NCBI RefSeq assembly: GCF_902686445.1
Contig: NW_025920104.1
Location: forward strand, 4,216,001 to 4,280,000
Length of the DNA stretch: 64,000 bases
Source of the DNA: Sciurus carolinensis
Lineage: Eukaryota > Chordata > Mammalia > Rodentia > Sciuridae
Direction: 5' to 3'
The notes under the pieces were generated by a model. The model ran no database searches. It had not been told where the DNA came from and saw only the letters and a program-made list of their open reading frames with translations. The position numbers were made by a program, and so were the translations under genes. Positions 38,928-50,385 of the stretch are shown here, in pieces (within the stretch, counting starts at the first letter, position 1; each line of letters opens with the position of its first letter).

Positions 38928-39464
38928 GTATGTAATCAATCCCAGAACCACTCAAAAGAATGACTAGTGCTTTTGCTTAATAAACAGAACCAAGAATCAA
39001 AGCATCAAACACAACTATTAATAAAAATTCAGTGAAGTCAGGAATCCCCAAGGGCATTAAGTATTGCCATTAAAATGTAAATTATATGGTTCCAAAAGAG
39101 TATTTGGATGGCTGACAAAGGCCAATATTATGACTTAGAGGCTTTCAATTTATCTTTCATGTAGAGTCAAAACTCAAACCTAACTGGAATATCTTCTATT
39201 TCCCATAGGTTTTTCTACCTATGTGGAATTTTTGAATGGGAGCTGGACCACAAAAGAACATTCCTTAGTCTTGCTGGACTTCATCTTGGTGTTTTGTGAG
39301 ATGTCTTCCTCCAGGCCTATAATAAGGTCCTCTTTTGTATACAGACCAATACAGCAGAACTACCTTTCATATCTAACATTGTATAGTTAAAATTCCTCAG
39401 AGGACTTCAGCATGTCATTTGTACTGTTACCCATTTATCCTTTATCCCAATGTTTTGTTTTGCT

Positions 39465-39592
39465 TTTCTTAGTAGATGTGGTCTTGTTACATTGCCCAGA
39501 CTGGCCTTGAAAACCAGGGTTCAAAAGACCCTCCTGTTGCAGCCTCCAAAGTAGCTGGGACTGTGTGTGAGTGCACATCACCATTCCCTACT
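39465..39592 (-). repeat. B1-like SINE
   Basis: 'gatgtggtcttgttacattg', 'cagcctccaaagtagctggg'. Confidence 0.7.
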
Positions 39593-39701
39593 CTTTATTC
39601 CTGCATTTAAGCATCTTTATTTATCTGTATCACTGAACTAATTGCTAATCAGAAAGTCAACCATATCCATATATGTAACTAATGTTTTATCTTTTTAACA
39701 G

Positions 39702-39960
39702 GTGAAGGTGCTGAACTATAAACCTAAAAAATATATTACTCAACAATAATTAAACGTAGTCACAGATAACTACAACTCCGTTGTTGCCTAGTAACAAGTT
39801 CTGTAATCCAATCCACTAATGCTTTGGTTTATATTCACTTGTTTAAACACAGAGAAATACCAATTAAAGAAAACACATGAAGACTATCTAGAAGACTTTG
39901 TTGTCTATTTAGGGAAAAAAAGCATTGCATATCATTAAACAAAACAAATAAAATGCTTTC
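39702..39960 (+). pseudogene. IGFBP7: IGFBP7 last pseudo-exon and 3' UTR
   Basis: After acceptor 'tctttttaacag' the split codon from the previous exon completes GEGAEL and a TAA stop (39719-39721), the normal IGFBP7 end. The 3' UTR runs to aataaa at 39947-39952. Confidence 0.87.
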
Positions 39961-40024
39961 TATCACAACTCAATACATTTTCATTCTTTTAAAGCTATAT
40001 CATAGAAATAAAACAGGTTTTCTG

Positions 40025-40218
40025 TTATCTTTCCTGGCACTATGGATAAAACCCAGGGGTGCTCCACCATTGAGCTATATCCTCAGTTCTTTTTATTAAT
40101 TATTTATTTATAGATAGAGTCTTGCTAAATTATTGAGGCTGACCTTGAGTTTGCCATTCTCTTCCCTCAGCCACCCACATTGCTGGGAATATGGTCTGTA
40201 CCACTGTGCCCAGCAAGA
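40025..40218 (-). repeat. Dimeric B1+ID SINE
   Basis: 'cattgagctatatcctcag' (ID head), then 'tagatagagtcttgctaaat' and 'cattgctgggaatatggtc' (B1). Lies between the facing ends of the IGFBP7 and POLR2B copies. Confidence 0.8.
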
Positions 40219-40260
40219 CATGCACATTTACAAGCATCTGGTTGAGAATCCTTTAAAGAT

Positions 40261-40350
40261 CTAAACACTCATCATTCAAGGTGCAATGCTCATAGACATA
40301 AGTTCCTGGAACAACAGTTTGCATGAATAAGGCATTCACACCAAAGAAAT
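40261..40350 (-). pseudogene. POLR2B: POLR2B last coding pseudo-exon, two TGA stops
   Basis: 30 codons without indel, from acceptor 'ttcttttcag' to the normal TAG. Readable as ISLV, stop, MPYSCKLLFQELMSMSIAP, stop, MMSV. Both stops replace arginine codons by C-to-T change at CpG, typical neutral decay. Confidence 0.92.
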
Positions 40351-40841
40351 CTGAAAAGAAAAAAATAAGTAGTAATTAGCAGGACTGTATGTAGTGACCC
40401 CACTTCTCTAGCCCCAGAAAAAGGTAAGGGTTTGATACTGTAGATGACAAGTGAATGAGCAGCACTGAAGTGTTCACCTATCCTGCCACCATACTTCAGG
40501 GTACCTCTTTCCCCTAGCTAGGATCTGTGATATTTTATAGCCTTTTCTTTTGTGCCAGACACAATTTGTATTCACCCTCCTCAAAATGTTTAAGAAAAAC
40601 TTGTTTAAAATTCCTGTGTAAGAAAGGCCTTATTATTTCAAAACCATGAATGGTCTGGATAAATTATCAAACTTCCACTGATGTGGAAAAATCAGTCTTT
40701 TTCTTTGTATAAAACTAGGCATCTCACAGAGGTTATGTTACCAAAATTGGGAAAAGGCCAAACTGTTCCACCATACTCAGTCTGCCTGGATTAATAGCCC
40801 AACATGATTATGTCTTAAAAAATGATCAAGCCTACACACAC

Positions 40842-41036
40842 CTGGTATTATTTTGACAACCCCTGCATTCATATGTTTGAGTCCTGATGTTAGCAATTGC
40901 CATTAGTACACAAAGATTGCAAACATAAACCTGATATGGATCTGATGCCTCAATTGAACTTTCTCTAAAAAATTGGGCTGCTCCATGGGCAATTTGACAA
41001 TCTTGTTCCATTTCTCCAAAACGCAGGCCACCATCA
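40842..41036 (-). pseudogene. POLR2B: POLR2B penultimate pseudo-exon
   Basis: Reads [20 protein letters not shown], then [11 protein letters not shown] and [11 protein letters not shown]: the zinc-binding C-terminal region, whose cysteine pairs CNLC and CRGC are kept. Acceptor 'ccctgaatag' and donor gtgtgt flank it. Several missense changes (for example FLRERLFEAS is now [10 protein letters not shown]) and a probable small deletion at the 3' end. Confidence 0.92.
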
Positions 41037-41165
41037 CTATTCAGGGAAAAATATCAGATTATTTTGTTCTTTTTTAAGATTATAAACACCACCTTGACTA
41101 ACAGCAAAGATTAAGGATGATATTAGTAATGAAAGAGACTCCAGCCTTATTTTATATACCCTATT

Positions 41166-41590
41166 GTTATGGTTATATGTGGCATCCCCAAAAAACTCAC
41201 ATGTGAGACAATACAAGAAGGTTCAGAGAAGAAAAAATTAGGTTGTAAGAATCTTAACCCAATCAGTGAATTAATCCCCTAACAGCAGTTATGAGACTGG
41301 TAACTGAAGTGTGGGCTGTGGTTGGAGGAGGTGGGAATTGGGGGCATGGCTTTTGGGTATATATTTTTCTGGCAAGAGGAGTCTCTCTGCTACCTGATCA
41401 CCAAGTAAGCTACTTCCCCTATGCTACACTCTTCTTCCATGATGTACTGCCTGATCTTGAGCCCCAAGGAATGGAGATGGCCTTCTAAGGACTAAGATCT
41501 TTAAAACTGTGAGTACTCAAACTTTTCCTTCTTTACAATTGTTCTGGTCAGATTTTTAGTTACAGCAGCAAAAACAGCTGACTAAAACAC
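41166..41590 (+). repeat. MaLR-type LTR, copy 1
   Basis: About 425 bp from 'ttatggttatatgtggcatc' to 'ttacagcagcaaaaacagct' ending 'gactaaaac'. Matches the copy at 60889-61293 along most of its length. The ends fit MST/MLT-type ERVL-MaLR LTRs. The open frame 41291-41488 is inside it and not a gene. Confidence 0.7.
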
Positions 41591-42401
41591 CTAGCATTCT
41601 CTCTGCTGGTAGGAAACAGAGAAGACTAACCACCATTTGATGTTCATTAGGAGGTACTCAAATGGAATAAATACATTATATATCTCAAGTACAGCATGTA
41701 ATTTTCCTCATAAAATATATGGTGTATAGGCTCATTGTGTTATCATTTAACTTTCTAGAATTCAACTCTACATTCAAAAGTGAATTACAAAGTAAATGTA
41801 AACTAAGCAGCTTCTCAATGAATGAGTCTCCTAGGAAGGAACACTTGAAATGATAAATGTAATGTTGGCAAATGCAAGAGAAAAACAGGTGAGTAATTAT
41901 AAGTTTCCCCAACACAGAAATTAAATATATTGTGCCAGAGGACGATAACAATTTTCTTAACATAAAATACATAACACAAAACAAATGAGTTTACAGTATT
42001 ACAAAGAAAAAAAAAAGTTTCCACTGATGGACCTCTGAAACAGAAGTCCCCTATGTGTTTCTCAAAAAGAAAAGTCATTATTCGGTTTTGAAGAATACTG
42101 AACAACATATTCATTATTTAGAAAACTGGCATATAAAGGGAAAGAATCAAGCATTTATCCTGTCTTTACCACCGTAACTACATACCAGGTAACTAGTTAA
42201 AGAAACAAGAAGCAAAGTTTGAGAAGTAGTTCAACTAATGAAGGAATGATAAAAATTAGAATCTCATGAGTTTGCAATCCCTTTCTCATCAAGAACTTAA
42301 GGCAATGATCATCAATAGCTACTAAAATCATAAAAAGAAAGGTGACAAGACACTGTATGTACATAATACCACCTAAGAGGTATTAGTGTCAAAACCTCAA
42401 G
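41591..42401. other. POLR2B-side intronic DNA, nothing recognised
   Basis: AT-rich. Minus-strand open frames at 41685-41984 and 41815-42114 are hydrophobic and show no POLR2B likeness. Confidence 0.45.
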
Positions 42402-42578
42402 CCTGAGACCAGACACATGCCTGTAATTCCAGAAATTTGATACCCTGAGACAGGAGATTACAAGTTCAAGGCCAGTATCAGCAACTTAATGAGACCCTGT
42501 TTCAAAATGAAAAGAGCTAGGGGTGTAGATCGGTGCTACTTCACACTGAGTTCAAAGTCTGATACATTAAAAAAAAAC
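42402..42578 (+). repeat. Dimeric B1+ID SINE, diverged
   Basis: 'agacacatgcctgtaattcc', 'aatgagaccctgtttcaaaa', 'gggtgtagatcggtgctac'. Confidence 0.75.
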
Positions 42579-42799
42579 CTCAAACCCTAAGTGTCTTGAA
42601 ACCTGTTGATCGTATTTGCTCTTTATAGAACAACATAGCCATGAGATGTAATCATCAAAACCCAGACTATTTGAAACCTTCCAAAATAAATAGTCCTATT
42701 TCTTCCACTATCTACAAGAAGAAAAGGATGGAGGTCAACCTCTAGATTATTTTTCCAAAGGAGTTAAGAAACATATCAATTGCAAAACATGACCTTATT

Positions 42800-44310
42800 T
42801 GCATCCTGATTAAAAACCAAAAAACTTCCAAGTGACATTCCTCATAGAAATAGAAAAAGCAATCATGAAATTCTTTTGGAAAACTTAGAGACCCAGAGTA
42901 GCCAAAGCAATCTTTAGCAAGAAGAGTGAAGCAGGAGGCATCACAGTACCAGACCTTAAACTATACTACAGAGCTATCGTAACAAGAATGTCATGATACT
43001 GGCACCAAAATAAGCAGGTAGACCAATGGTACAACATAGAAGACACAGAGACAAACCCACATAAATACAGTTATCTCATACTAGACAAAGGCACCAAAAG
43101 CTTACATTGAAGAAAAGATAACCTCTTTAACAAATGGTGCTTGGAAAACTGGAAATCTATACACAGCAAAATGAAATTAAGCCTCTATCTCTCAACCAGC
43201 ACAAAACACAACTCAAAGTGGATCAAGGACCTAGGAATTAGACCAGAGACTCTGTATCTAATAGAAGAATAGTAGGTCCAAATCTCCCTCATGTTGGCTT
43301 AGGATCTGACTTCCTTAACAAGACTCCTAAAGCACAAGAAGTAAAATCAAGGATCTATAAATGGGATGGATTCAAACTAAAAAGCTTATTCTCAGTAACA
43401 TGAAGAACAAGCCTACCAAATGGGAGAAAATCTTTACCACACACCCATCATATAGAGCACTAATCTCCAGGATATATAAAGAACTCACAAAACTTAACAC
43501 CTAAAAATGTCAAATAATCCAATCAATAAATGGACTAAGGAATTGAACAGACACTTCATGGAGAAATGCAATTGATCAACAAACATAAAAAATGTTCTCA
43601 TATCTTCCAATTAGAGAAATGCAAATCAAACTTGCTCTAAGACTTTTTCTCACTCCAGTCAGAATGGCAATTATCAAGAATACTAGCAACAATATGTGTT
43701 GTCAAGGATGTGGGAGAAAAGGAACACTCATACATTGCTGGTAGGACTGAAAATTTCATGCTGGGACTCTGGAAAGAACTATGGAGATTCCTTACAAAAC
43801 CTGGAATGGATCCACCATTTGACCCAGTCATCCCACTCCATGTTCTATACCCATAGGACCTAAAATCAGCATATTGTAGGGACACAGTAACATTGATATT
43901 TATAGCACCTCAATTCACAATAGGTCTTAAATAGATGATGAATGATAAAGAAACTGTGGCATATATTTACCACAATGTAATATTACTCAGTCTTAAAGAA
44001 GGATAAAATTATGGCATTTGCAGGTAAAAGGATGGAGTCAGAGAATATCATGCTAAGCAAAATAAGCCAATCCAAAAACACCAAAAGCCAAATGCTTTCT
44101 TGTGATATGTGGATAGTGATCCATAATGGGAGTGAGAGGACTTTAGGTTGGGCAGAGGGGAGTGATGGGAGGAAGGAGGTATGGGGATGGGAAAGATGGT
44201 GGAATGATAGAGACATTATTACCCTATGTACATGTATGATTGCATGAATAGTGTGAGTGTGCATTGTGTATAACCAGAGAAATGAAAAGTTGTGCTCAAA
44301 AAAAAAACTG
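42800..44310 (+). mobile_element. 5'-truncated L1
   Basis: ORF2 C-terminal region with many stops, matching the L1 at 4.9-7.1 kb ('agaaaaagcaatcatgaaat', 'tcagaatggcaattatcaag'), then 3' UTR and an A-run at 44299-44308. Older than the 4.9-kb copy. Confidence 0.87.
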
Positions 44311-44637
44311 CTTAAAGAATTATGTAATAATTGCAAATCTGAACTCATATTTAGTAATACTAAAAAGTTAAGGTCTTCTTAAAATGTACTAATCTTTTAG
44401 AATAGAGTCTCTCTTAGTGTGCTCTGTAGACTTCCTGAGAGTCAAAAATAATTTTATACTAATAAAATGAATTATTTGTCTATTTCACTGTGTTGACATT
44501 TGTACTCATAATGCAAAGTGGATAAAACTAGTGACACCATAGCATAAATCAAGGAAGTGGAATCAAACTTTACCAGCAGTTTCATTTGTATTCAAGTAAA
44601 GGTCAGTTTTACTTAAGAATGTCTTTGTGTGTGTATG

Positions 44638-44720
44638 TGTGTGGGGGGACTGAGGATTCAAACGAGGGCATCATGCATGCTAGGCAAGCACTCAACCAAC
44701 TAAACTACATTTTCAGCCCA
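44638..44720 (-). repeat. ID-type SINE, diverged
   Basis: 'gactgaggattcaaacgagg', 'aaccaactaaactacattt'. Confidence 0.7.
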
Positions 44721-45046
44721 AGAATGTCCTTAATAAAACAGTAAAAATGATTATCCAACCCTGATCCTGTAATACCCATCTTTTTAATTTTCTGAACAAA
44801 AGAAAGTCCTCAAAAAACATATCCACTATGTGATGAAGATGACTGTCCTTCAGAAAAGCACTTGGACAATTCTGAACATGTCACTTTTCTCATAAGAACA
44901 GAACATCTTTTCTACCTGAAAGTCAGCTGACACCAACCATGTTACCAATAATATTCACAATAATGTTAATTCAAACTTAGATACATAGCAAAGAAATCAA
45001 AGAAAATTTAAAAATGAACTTTTTACTCCATGAATAACAATATTAG

Positions 45047-45200
45047 CTCTCTCCTCCTCACTCTCACTTACTTTCTCTCCTCACTGTCTTTCACTCACTC
45101 ACTCTCACTCACTCTTACTCTTACTCTCACTCTCACTGTCTTATTTCTCTCTCTCTCTTTCACCCTGTGGGCAGACACTCTGCCTGTCCATTAATAAAAT
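45047..45200. repeat. CTCA/CTCT pyrimidine tract with polyadenylation-like end
   Basis: About 120 bp of ctcactct/ctta units, then 'ggcagacactctgcctgtcc' and 'attaataaaatctcttgcat'. The end looks like the 3' part of an LTR or retroposon, not assigned. Confidence 0.7.
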
Positions 45201-45284
45201 CTCTTGCATGAAAAAAAGAATAACAATTTAAGTATCTACTGAAAATCATTAAAATCATTAAAATAATTAAAAATTTACCTAACA

Positions 45285-45420
45285 GGGTTGGTGCAGTGGC
45301 TCAGTGGTAAAGTGCTTGCCTGGCATGTGTGAGTTACTGTGTTCAATCCTTAGCACCACATAAAAATAAATAAACAAAATAAAGGTATTGTATACATCTA
45401 CAAACAAAAAAATTTAAAAA
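45285..45420 (+). repeat. ID-type SINE
   Basis: 'ggctcagtggtaaagtgctt', 'gttcaatccttagcaccac', A-rich tail. Confidence 0.85.
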
Positions 45421-46109
45421 ATTTTGACCTAAGGAAAAAAAATCAGAAGTTTAGAAAACCACCCACAACCAAGGACTTGATACTTCTCCATAAAGCCTTT
45501 TATAAATGACATCAGTGGTGATATTAATAAATACATTTTTTAACACACACACACATGTGTAATGAAATGTGTCAACATGTGAAATTCTATATTCCTCAGA
45601 GAATCATTATTTTCCAAATGACCAATTATGATGCTTTGAAACTATGAATTTGAGGGAAAAAAACTATATTTGTAAAAGATGCATTCGAAGCACCCAACAA
45701 ATCAATGAAGTTTAGATCCTGTGTCATGACTAACCTTTAAGTTACTATAATTTGTAGTGTTGGCGTCACATCAAAAAATAAAACTAATTACCTGAAAAAA
45801 ATCAAAATATCCCTCCCCTTTCTATCCAGGTATCTTCATGAGATCAGATATTTGTTTTGTACTTAAATTTTTTTTTAAATTGCAATACTGTAATGGAATT
45901 AATACAGAAGGGGCCAGAAAAATACAGGTTTTATTTGTGATGCTGGTGACTGCATATCTCTTCATACAGTTGGACTTTTTTACTTTTGTTTTGTTTTTTA
46001 AACCAGGTATCTTTTAAAAAGCCAGCTCATTAAAAAAATGTGATCAAGATGTTCAGAAATTTTCTGCAGTTTTTCTGTGCGTTGCCAGTTCTACCTTCCT
46101 CTCCACCTT

Positions 46110-46400
46110 GTGCTGTTTCCCAGCTGTGCTTAAAGATTCAGTTCAGATGTTACCACCTATAGACTTATTTTCACCCTCTAATGCTGTGATAAAACATTTC
46201 TCCAGCATTCCAACAGAGCAGGTGTGGGGGTCTCTTAGTATGATACTGTACCATGTTGTAATTACCTGCTCACATCCATCCACAAGTGTAGGTAGTAAAC
46301 TACCAAAGATCAGGGATCTTGTTTTATTAATCTTTACAGCTCTACAATGTAGGAGAGCACCTGACATATCACAAGGTCCAATAATAATTCACTGAACTGA
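46110..46400 (+). repeat. L2 3' end (ancient LINE)
   Basis: Matches the general shape of L2 3' ends: 'aagattcagttcagatgtta', 'caaagatcagggatcttgtt' and 'gagcacctgacatatcacaa'. The 95-residue open frame from 46108 falls within it. Confidence 0.55.
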
Positions 46401-46784
46401 CTTTGCAGTGTGGCATCACTTATCATATCACATCTCAGGGTACAGGAGATTTATATAAATGAATATTACTTTGCTAGATGCTGATGAACTCCTTGAGGGT
46501 TGGTACAGAGACTTATACAAATTGTGAACCCAGCATCAAAAACATCAACTGTACCAATGAATTTTTAATGAATTAAAAGGAACTAGAAATTTAACTTTGC
46601 TATGTGCAGTATCCTAAAATTTCATACAGCATCTAGAATTTAGGAATTTGAATTTGTTGTCTGAATGCCAAATCAATCAGGTAATGCCAATATACCCCAA
46701 AAGGGAATATATACCTCATAAATCCATAAGGCTAGATAAGAATATTATAGCTTTAAAAATCTCACAGGAGAAGAAAATATATAT

Positions 46785-47090
46785 GACATGGTGGTGCAGG
46801 CCTGTAATTGTGGCAACTTGGGAAGCTGAGACAAGAGGTTCTCAAGTTTGATGCCAGTCTTGGCAATTTAGCAAGACCATGTATCAAATTAAAATAAAGA
46901 AGGACACTGGGTGTAGTGGTACATGCCTGTAATCCCAGGGACTTGGGAGGCTGAGGTGGGGGACCCCAAGTTCAAGGCCAGCCTCTGCAACTTAGCAAGG
47001 TCCTATATCAAAATAAAAAACAAAAGGACTTGAAATACAGTTCAAAACCCTGGATTCAATCTCCAAATAACAAAAATGAAAAAAGTAAAG
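46785..47090 (+). repeat. B1 SINE followed by dimeric B1+ID SINE
   Basis: First unit 'ggtggtgcaggcctgtaatt' to 'gcaagaccatgtatcaaatt' (to about 46903). The second begins 'ggtgtagtggtacatgcctg' and ends in a degraded ID half and A-rich tail. Confidence 0.8.
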
Positions 47091-47557
47091 CAAATATAAA
47101 AATGTATTTAAAAAATGCCTAATGAGCCTTTTAAAAGCTTTTTCTTAATATTCCAGTTGAGATTAGTGACTGCATTCATGACATTAAAAACTCTGAAGTA
47201 GCATGCATTTTCCAACAAATGAAGGGGATACCTATTTATTCTTTCTATCAGCTTCTAATATGGAATTTTGAATTTTTCTTTTTTGGAATTTTTTAAATAC
47301 ACAAAGTTTTGCTAACACATACTGTATCACCTCCCATGTAGTGACTCTTATTAACTATCTTGAGTTTCTAAACTGTAAGTCAAAGACTTTGTTCCTCTTT
47401 GTTATGCTAATAGCTAAAGAAAAATATCAGTTTCATAATTTAAAAACTCTAGTGATTTCATATTGAGAACAAAATAAAAATCAAAATGACTTAGAGTAAA
47501 TAAATTAAAGTCCTATATAAATAAATTAAAGTCCTATATAATTAATTACTAGTCCTA

Positions 47558-47789
<232 letters not shown>

Positions 47790-48267
47790 CTGAAAAAATG
47801 GTATTGCTTTAAATGTGTTAATATCTACAAAATTGATTCTTAACAAGGACAATATTGTTGACAAGGGGGTCAAAATTGATGTGGCAGGGCACAAAACCAA
47901 AACCAAACCAAACAAAAACACCCACACACATATATATTATATACACATATGTGACAATTAGGAAACTGTGTCAAAAGAGTCTCAGTAGGACAATATCAAA
48001 AAAGGCTGAAAAGTACAAATATATAACAAACTAACAAAACCTGTACAAAATACTAAAGTTAATAATCTTTTTGTAATGCCTATGTGTTTTGCTGTTAAAA
48101 ATAATGTTTCTGTAAGTACATTATAGAAAATATGGGAAATATAAAAACATCAAGAATAAAATTTAAGGCCAAATTACAATGTTATATTGTGTTCATAAAA
48201 GAAAATGTAACAACAAATATCATTATGTACAACTATAATGCACCAACAAAAACATTATAGGGAGAGC

Positions 48268-48400
48268 TGGTGTTGTGGCTCAGTGGTGGAGTCCTTGCCT
48301 AGCCCATGTGAGGCTTTGAGTTGTATACTCATTATCACATAAGAAAATAAATAAGTTATTGTGTCCATCCACAACTAAAAATATTTTTTAAATGTGGGGG
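48268..48400 (+). repeat. ID-type SINE
   Basis: 'tgttgtggctcagtggtgga' and 'gtatactcattatcacataa', with an A-rich end. Confidence 0.75.
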
Positions 48401-48429
48401 AAAGGGTGTCAGTTCTTCTGTTTAGGTCT

Positions 48430-49130
48430 GGCTCTGCAGTACCAGCCCTTTCCCATGGCTGACTGTGAGGAGTTTCATGTTTCTTTGCCTCCCCACCACT
48501 GTCTTCCTCCTCTCCTTCTTCAGATGTTTTATTGGCATCCTCCCCCAGTGTCCTAGTGAGTATGGGCTAGCTAGTTTCAAGCAGGAGCAGCAACTGAACT
48601 GTGGACCCACTGGGGGGAAGTGGAGCTTCCACTTCACTTCCACTGCAGATCAGAGATGCAGCATTTTCTCTAACCAACCTTCTTCAAGCCACATCTGCAG
48701 TATCAGCTCAAGTGGAAGAGCTTGCCCTCAAATGTGCAGAAAATGCACATTTCCATAAAAACCTAGCAGGACCTCTTGAAAGAAGGCTATGATTCTTTAA
48801 AACCTAACAACTGATTTGGCCTGTTTTTGACAGTGTAACATCCTTCTTAACATAAAATTTTTGCACATGTACTGCAAAATGGGATGATCTCTCCAGCAGT
48901 TCTGTATAATCAGAATGATTTTTTCTGGATTTTATGAAAGAAGAATACTGATATTTTTTGATGCAGACCAGCATTTGTTTATTCTTAAATACTTTCTGCC
49001 CTCTAAACTTCTGTAGAATCATTTATGGAAGTTAATTCCATCAGTAGATAATTACTGTTAATAGTGCTACCAGTAGCATACTATATACATCAACATACAA
49101 GAATGATAAAGTTTGAAGTTGAGCTTATTT
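48430..49130 (+). pseudogene. Possible processed pseudogene, source not identified
   Basis: Less AT-rich than its surroundings at the 5' end. One frame (48601-48792) reads [20 protein letters not shown] and then [20 protein letters not shown], which looks like a real helical protein segment. Related text continues in another frame ([11 protein letters not shown] at about 48765-48800), so a frameshift is likely. 3' UTR-like AT-rich sequence follows. No introns are evident. I cannot name the parent gene, and the polyA end is not clear. Confidence 0.45.
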
Positions 49131-50113
49131 TATGGTCCAAAAGAGTTAACTAAGGTTGCCTATGCTAGATCCAACTCCATTATGGTAAATTCTCCAAAAC
49201 CTATGATTGAGTCTTGCTTTTATATCCTTAGCACCTGAAACAGTGTCACACAACACTTGGTAAATTCTTGTTGAATAAAAGATTTGACAAACATAATTAA
49301 ATGCTTTTTTCTTCATATTTTTAGCATGAATACTGTAATTGTTTCTCTAAAAATGTATGAATATGAAATTCATTGACTTGAAGGTTACCATTCTCTTTTT
49401 TAATGGGGATTTGAACTTTGTTAATAGTTTTTAAAAAATATAATTTTTTGACCTATGAAGATACTTTTTAAAAAAAGCATGTCAGAAAATGAAAGCATGT
49501 CAAGAGAGAATGCATGTTTTTGCCCTATTTATTTCTATGGTTAATTGCTCTCATTGTTAATATTTCTTGTATTTTATATTTTTGTATGTTTAAGTGCTTG
49601 TTTTAAAATACATTATCAGATTTGTGACTCAGAATTAAGTTGCATGTTATTTATCTAATAATTCAAAAGAAATTTCTTTGTTTCCAGTGTATCAAACTTA
49701 AAAGGCATATTATTTGATTTCAGTAACAGTGTTCTATTTTATGTATCCTGTATCTTATATTGCTTTTTGATGGTTTGTGTCAAAATTAAGCCAACTTTGA
49801 TGCTCTACTGTATTATAATTTTTTAAACATATTTGATGTACCATCTTAATTCCCTGTAGATATGGAGATGTGTCCAGAAGTATATTCCTAAGTCCCACAG
49901 TGGGGGCAATGCAAGGGGACATATGAATGGACAAAGAATAGTTTTATTCAGCATATTAGGTCATAAATCTTCATTAATTTTTTTAGTTCAAGATCACACA
50001 TATTGTGTGATTTTTATAAAAAAGAGATACACATTTCAGTATTATAAAGATTTTTCTTTTAAATATGTGAAAGATGCAGTTTTAAATGTATAAATATAAA
50101 CTTATTAAAAGCA

Positions 50114-50145
<32 letters not shown>

Positions 50146-50160
50146 GTAGGGGAAAATAAA
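49131..50160. other. AT-rich, nothing firm
   Basis: The part 49200-49285 ('atatccttagcacctgaaac') may be an old MIR/L2 end. An (AAT)n run is at 50115-50140. Confidence 0.4.
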
Positions 50161-50372
50161 AAGCCAGGTGTGGTGGTGCATGCCTGTAATCCCACCAACT
50201 TGGGAGGCTAAGACAGGAGGATCACAAGTTTGAGGACAGCCTTAGCCAATTTATCAAGGCTCTGGGCAACTTAGTGAGACTCTGTCTCAAAGAATTAAAA
50301 GAGCTGGGGATATAGGTCAGTTGTGAAGTTCCCCTGGCTTCAATTACCAGCACCAAAAGAAAAAAGAAAAAT
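50161..50372 (+). repeat. Dimeric B1+ID SINE
   Basis: 'agccaggtgtggtggtgcat', 'gagactctgtctcaaagaat', then 'agctggggatataggtcagt' and an A-rich tail. Confidence 0.88.
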
Positions 50373-50385
50373 TTATAAAATCACA

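Larger units (their letters stand above)
37936..39960 (+). pseudogene. IGFBP7: IGFBP7 unprocessed pseudogene, last three exons
   Basis: Three blocks with kept splice borders match the C-terminal Ig-like domain and tail of IGFBP7, a secreted IGF/activin-binding protein. The first block has frameshifts and stops; the second and third are open. Upstream exons (signal peptide, IGFBP and Kazal domains) are absent from the window. A polyadenylation signal is at 39947-39952. Convergent with the POLR2B copy on the other strand. The normal gene should be sought elsewhere in the genome. Confidence 0.85.

Noticed and set aside
38729..38935. Small Ig-domain protein gene
   Set aside because: The Ig-like part is exactly one IGFBP7 exon with splice sites; upstream residues come from intron.
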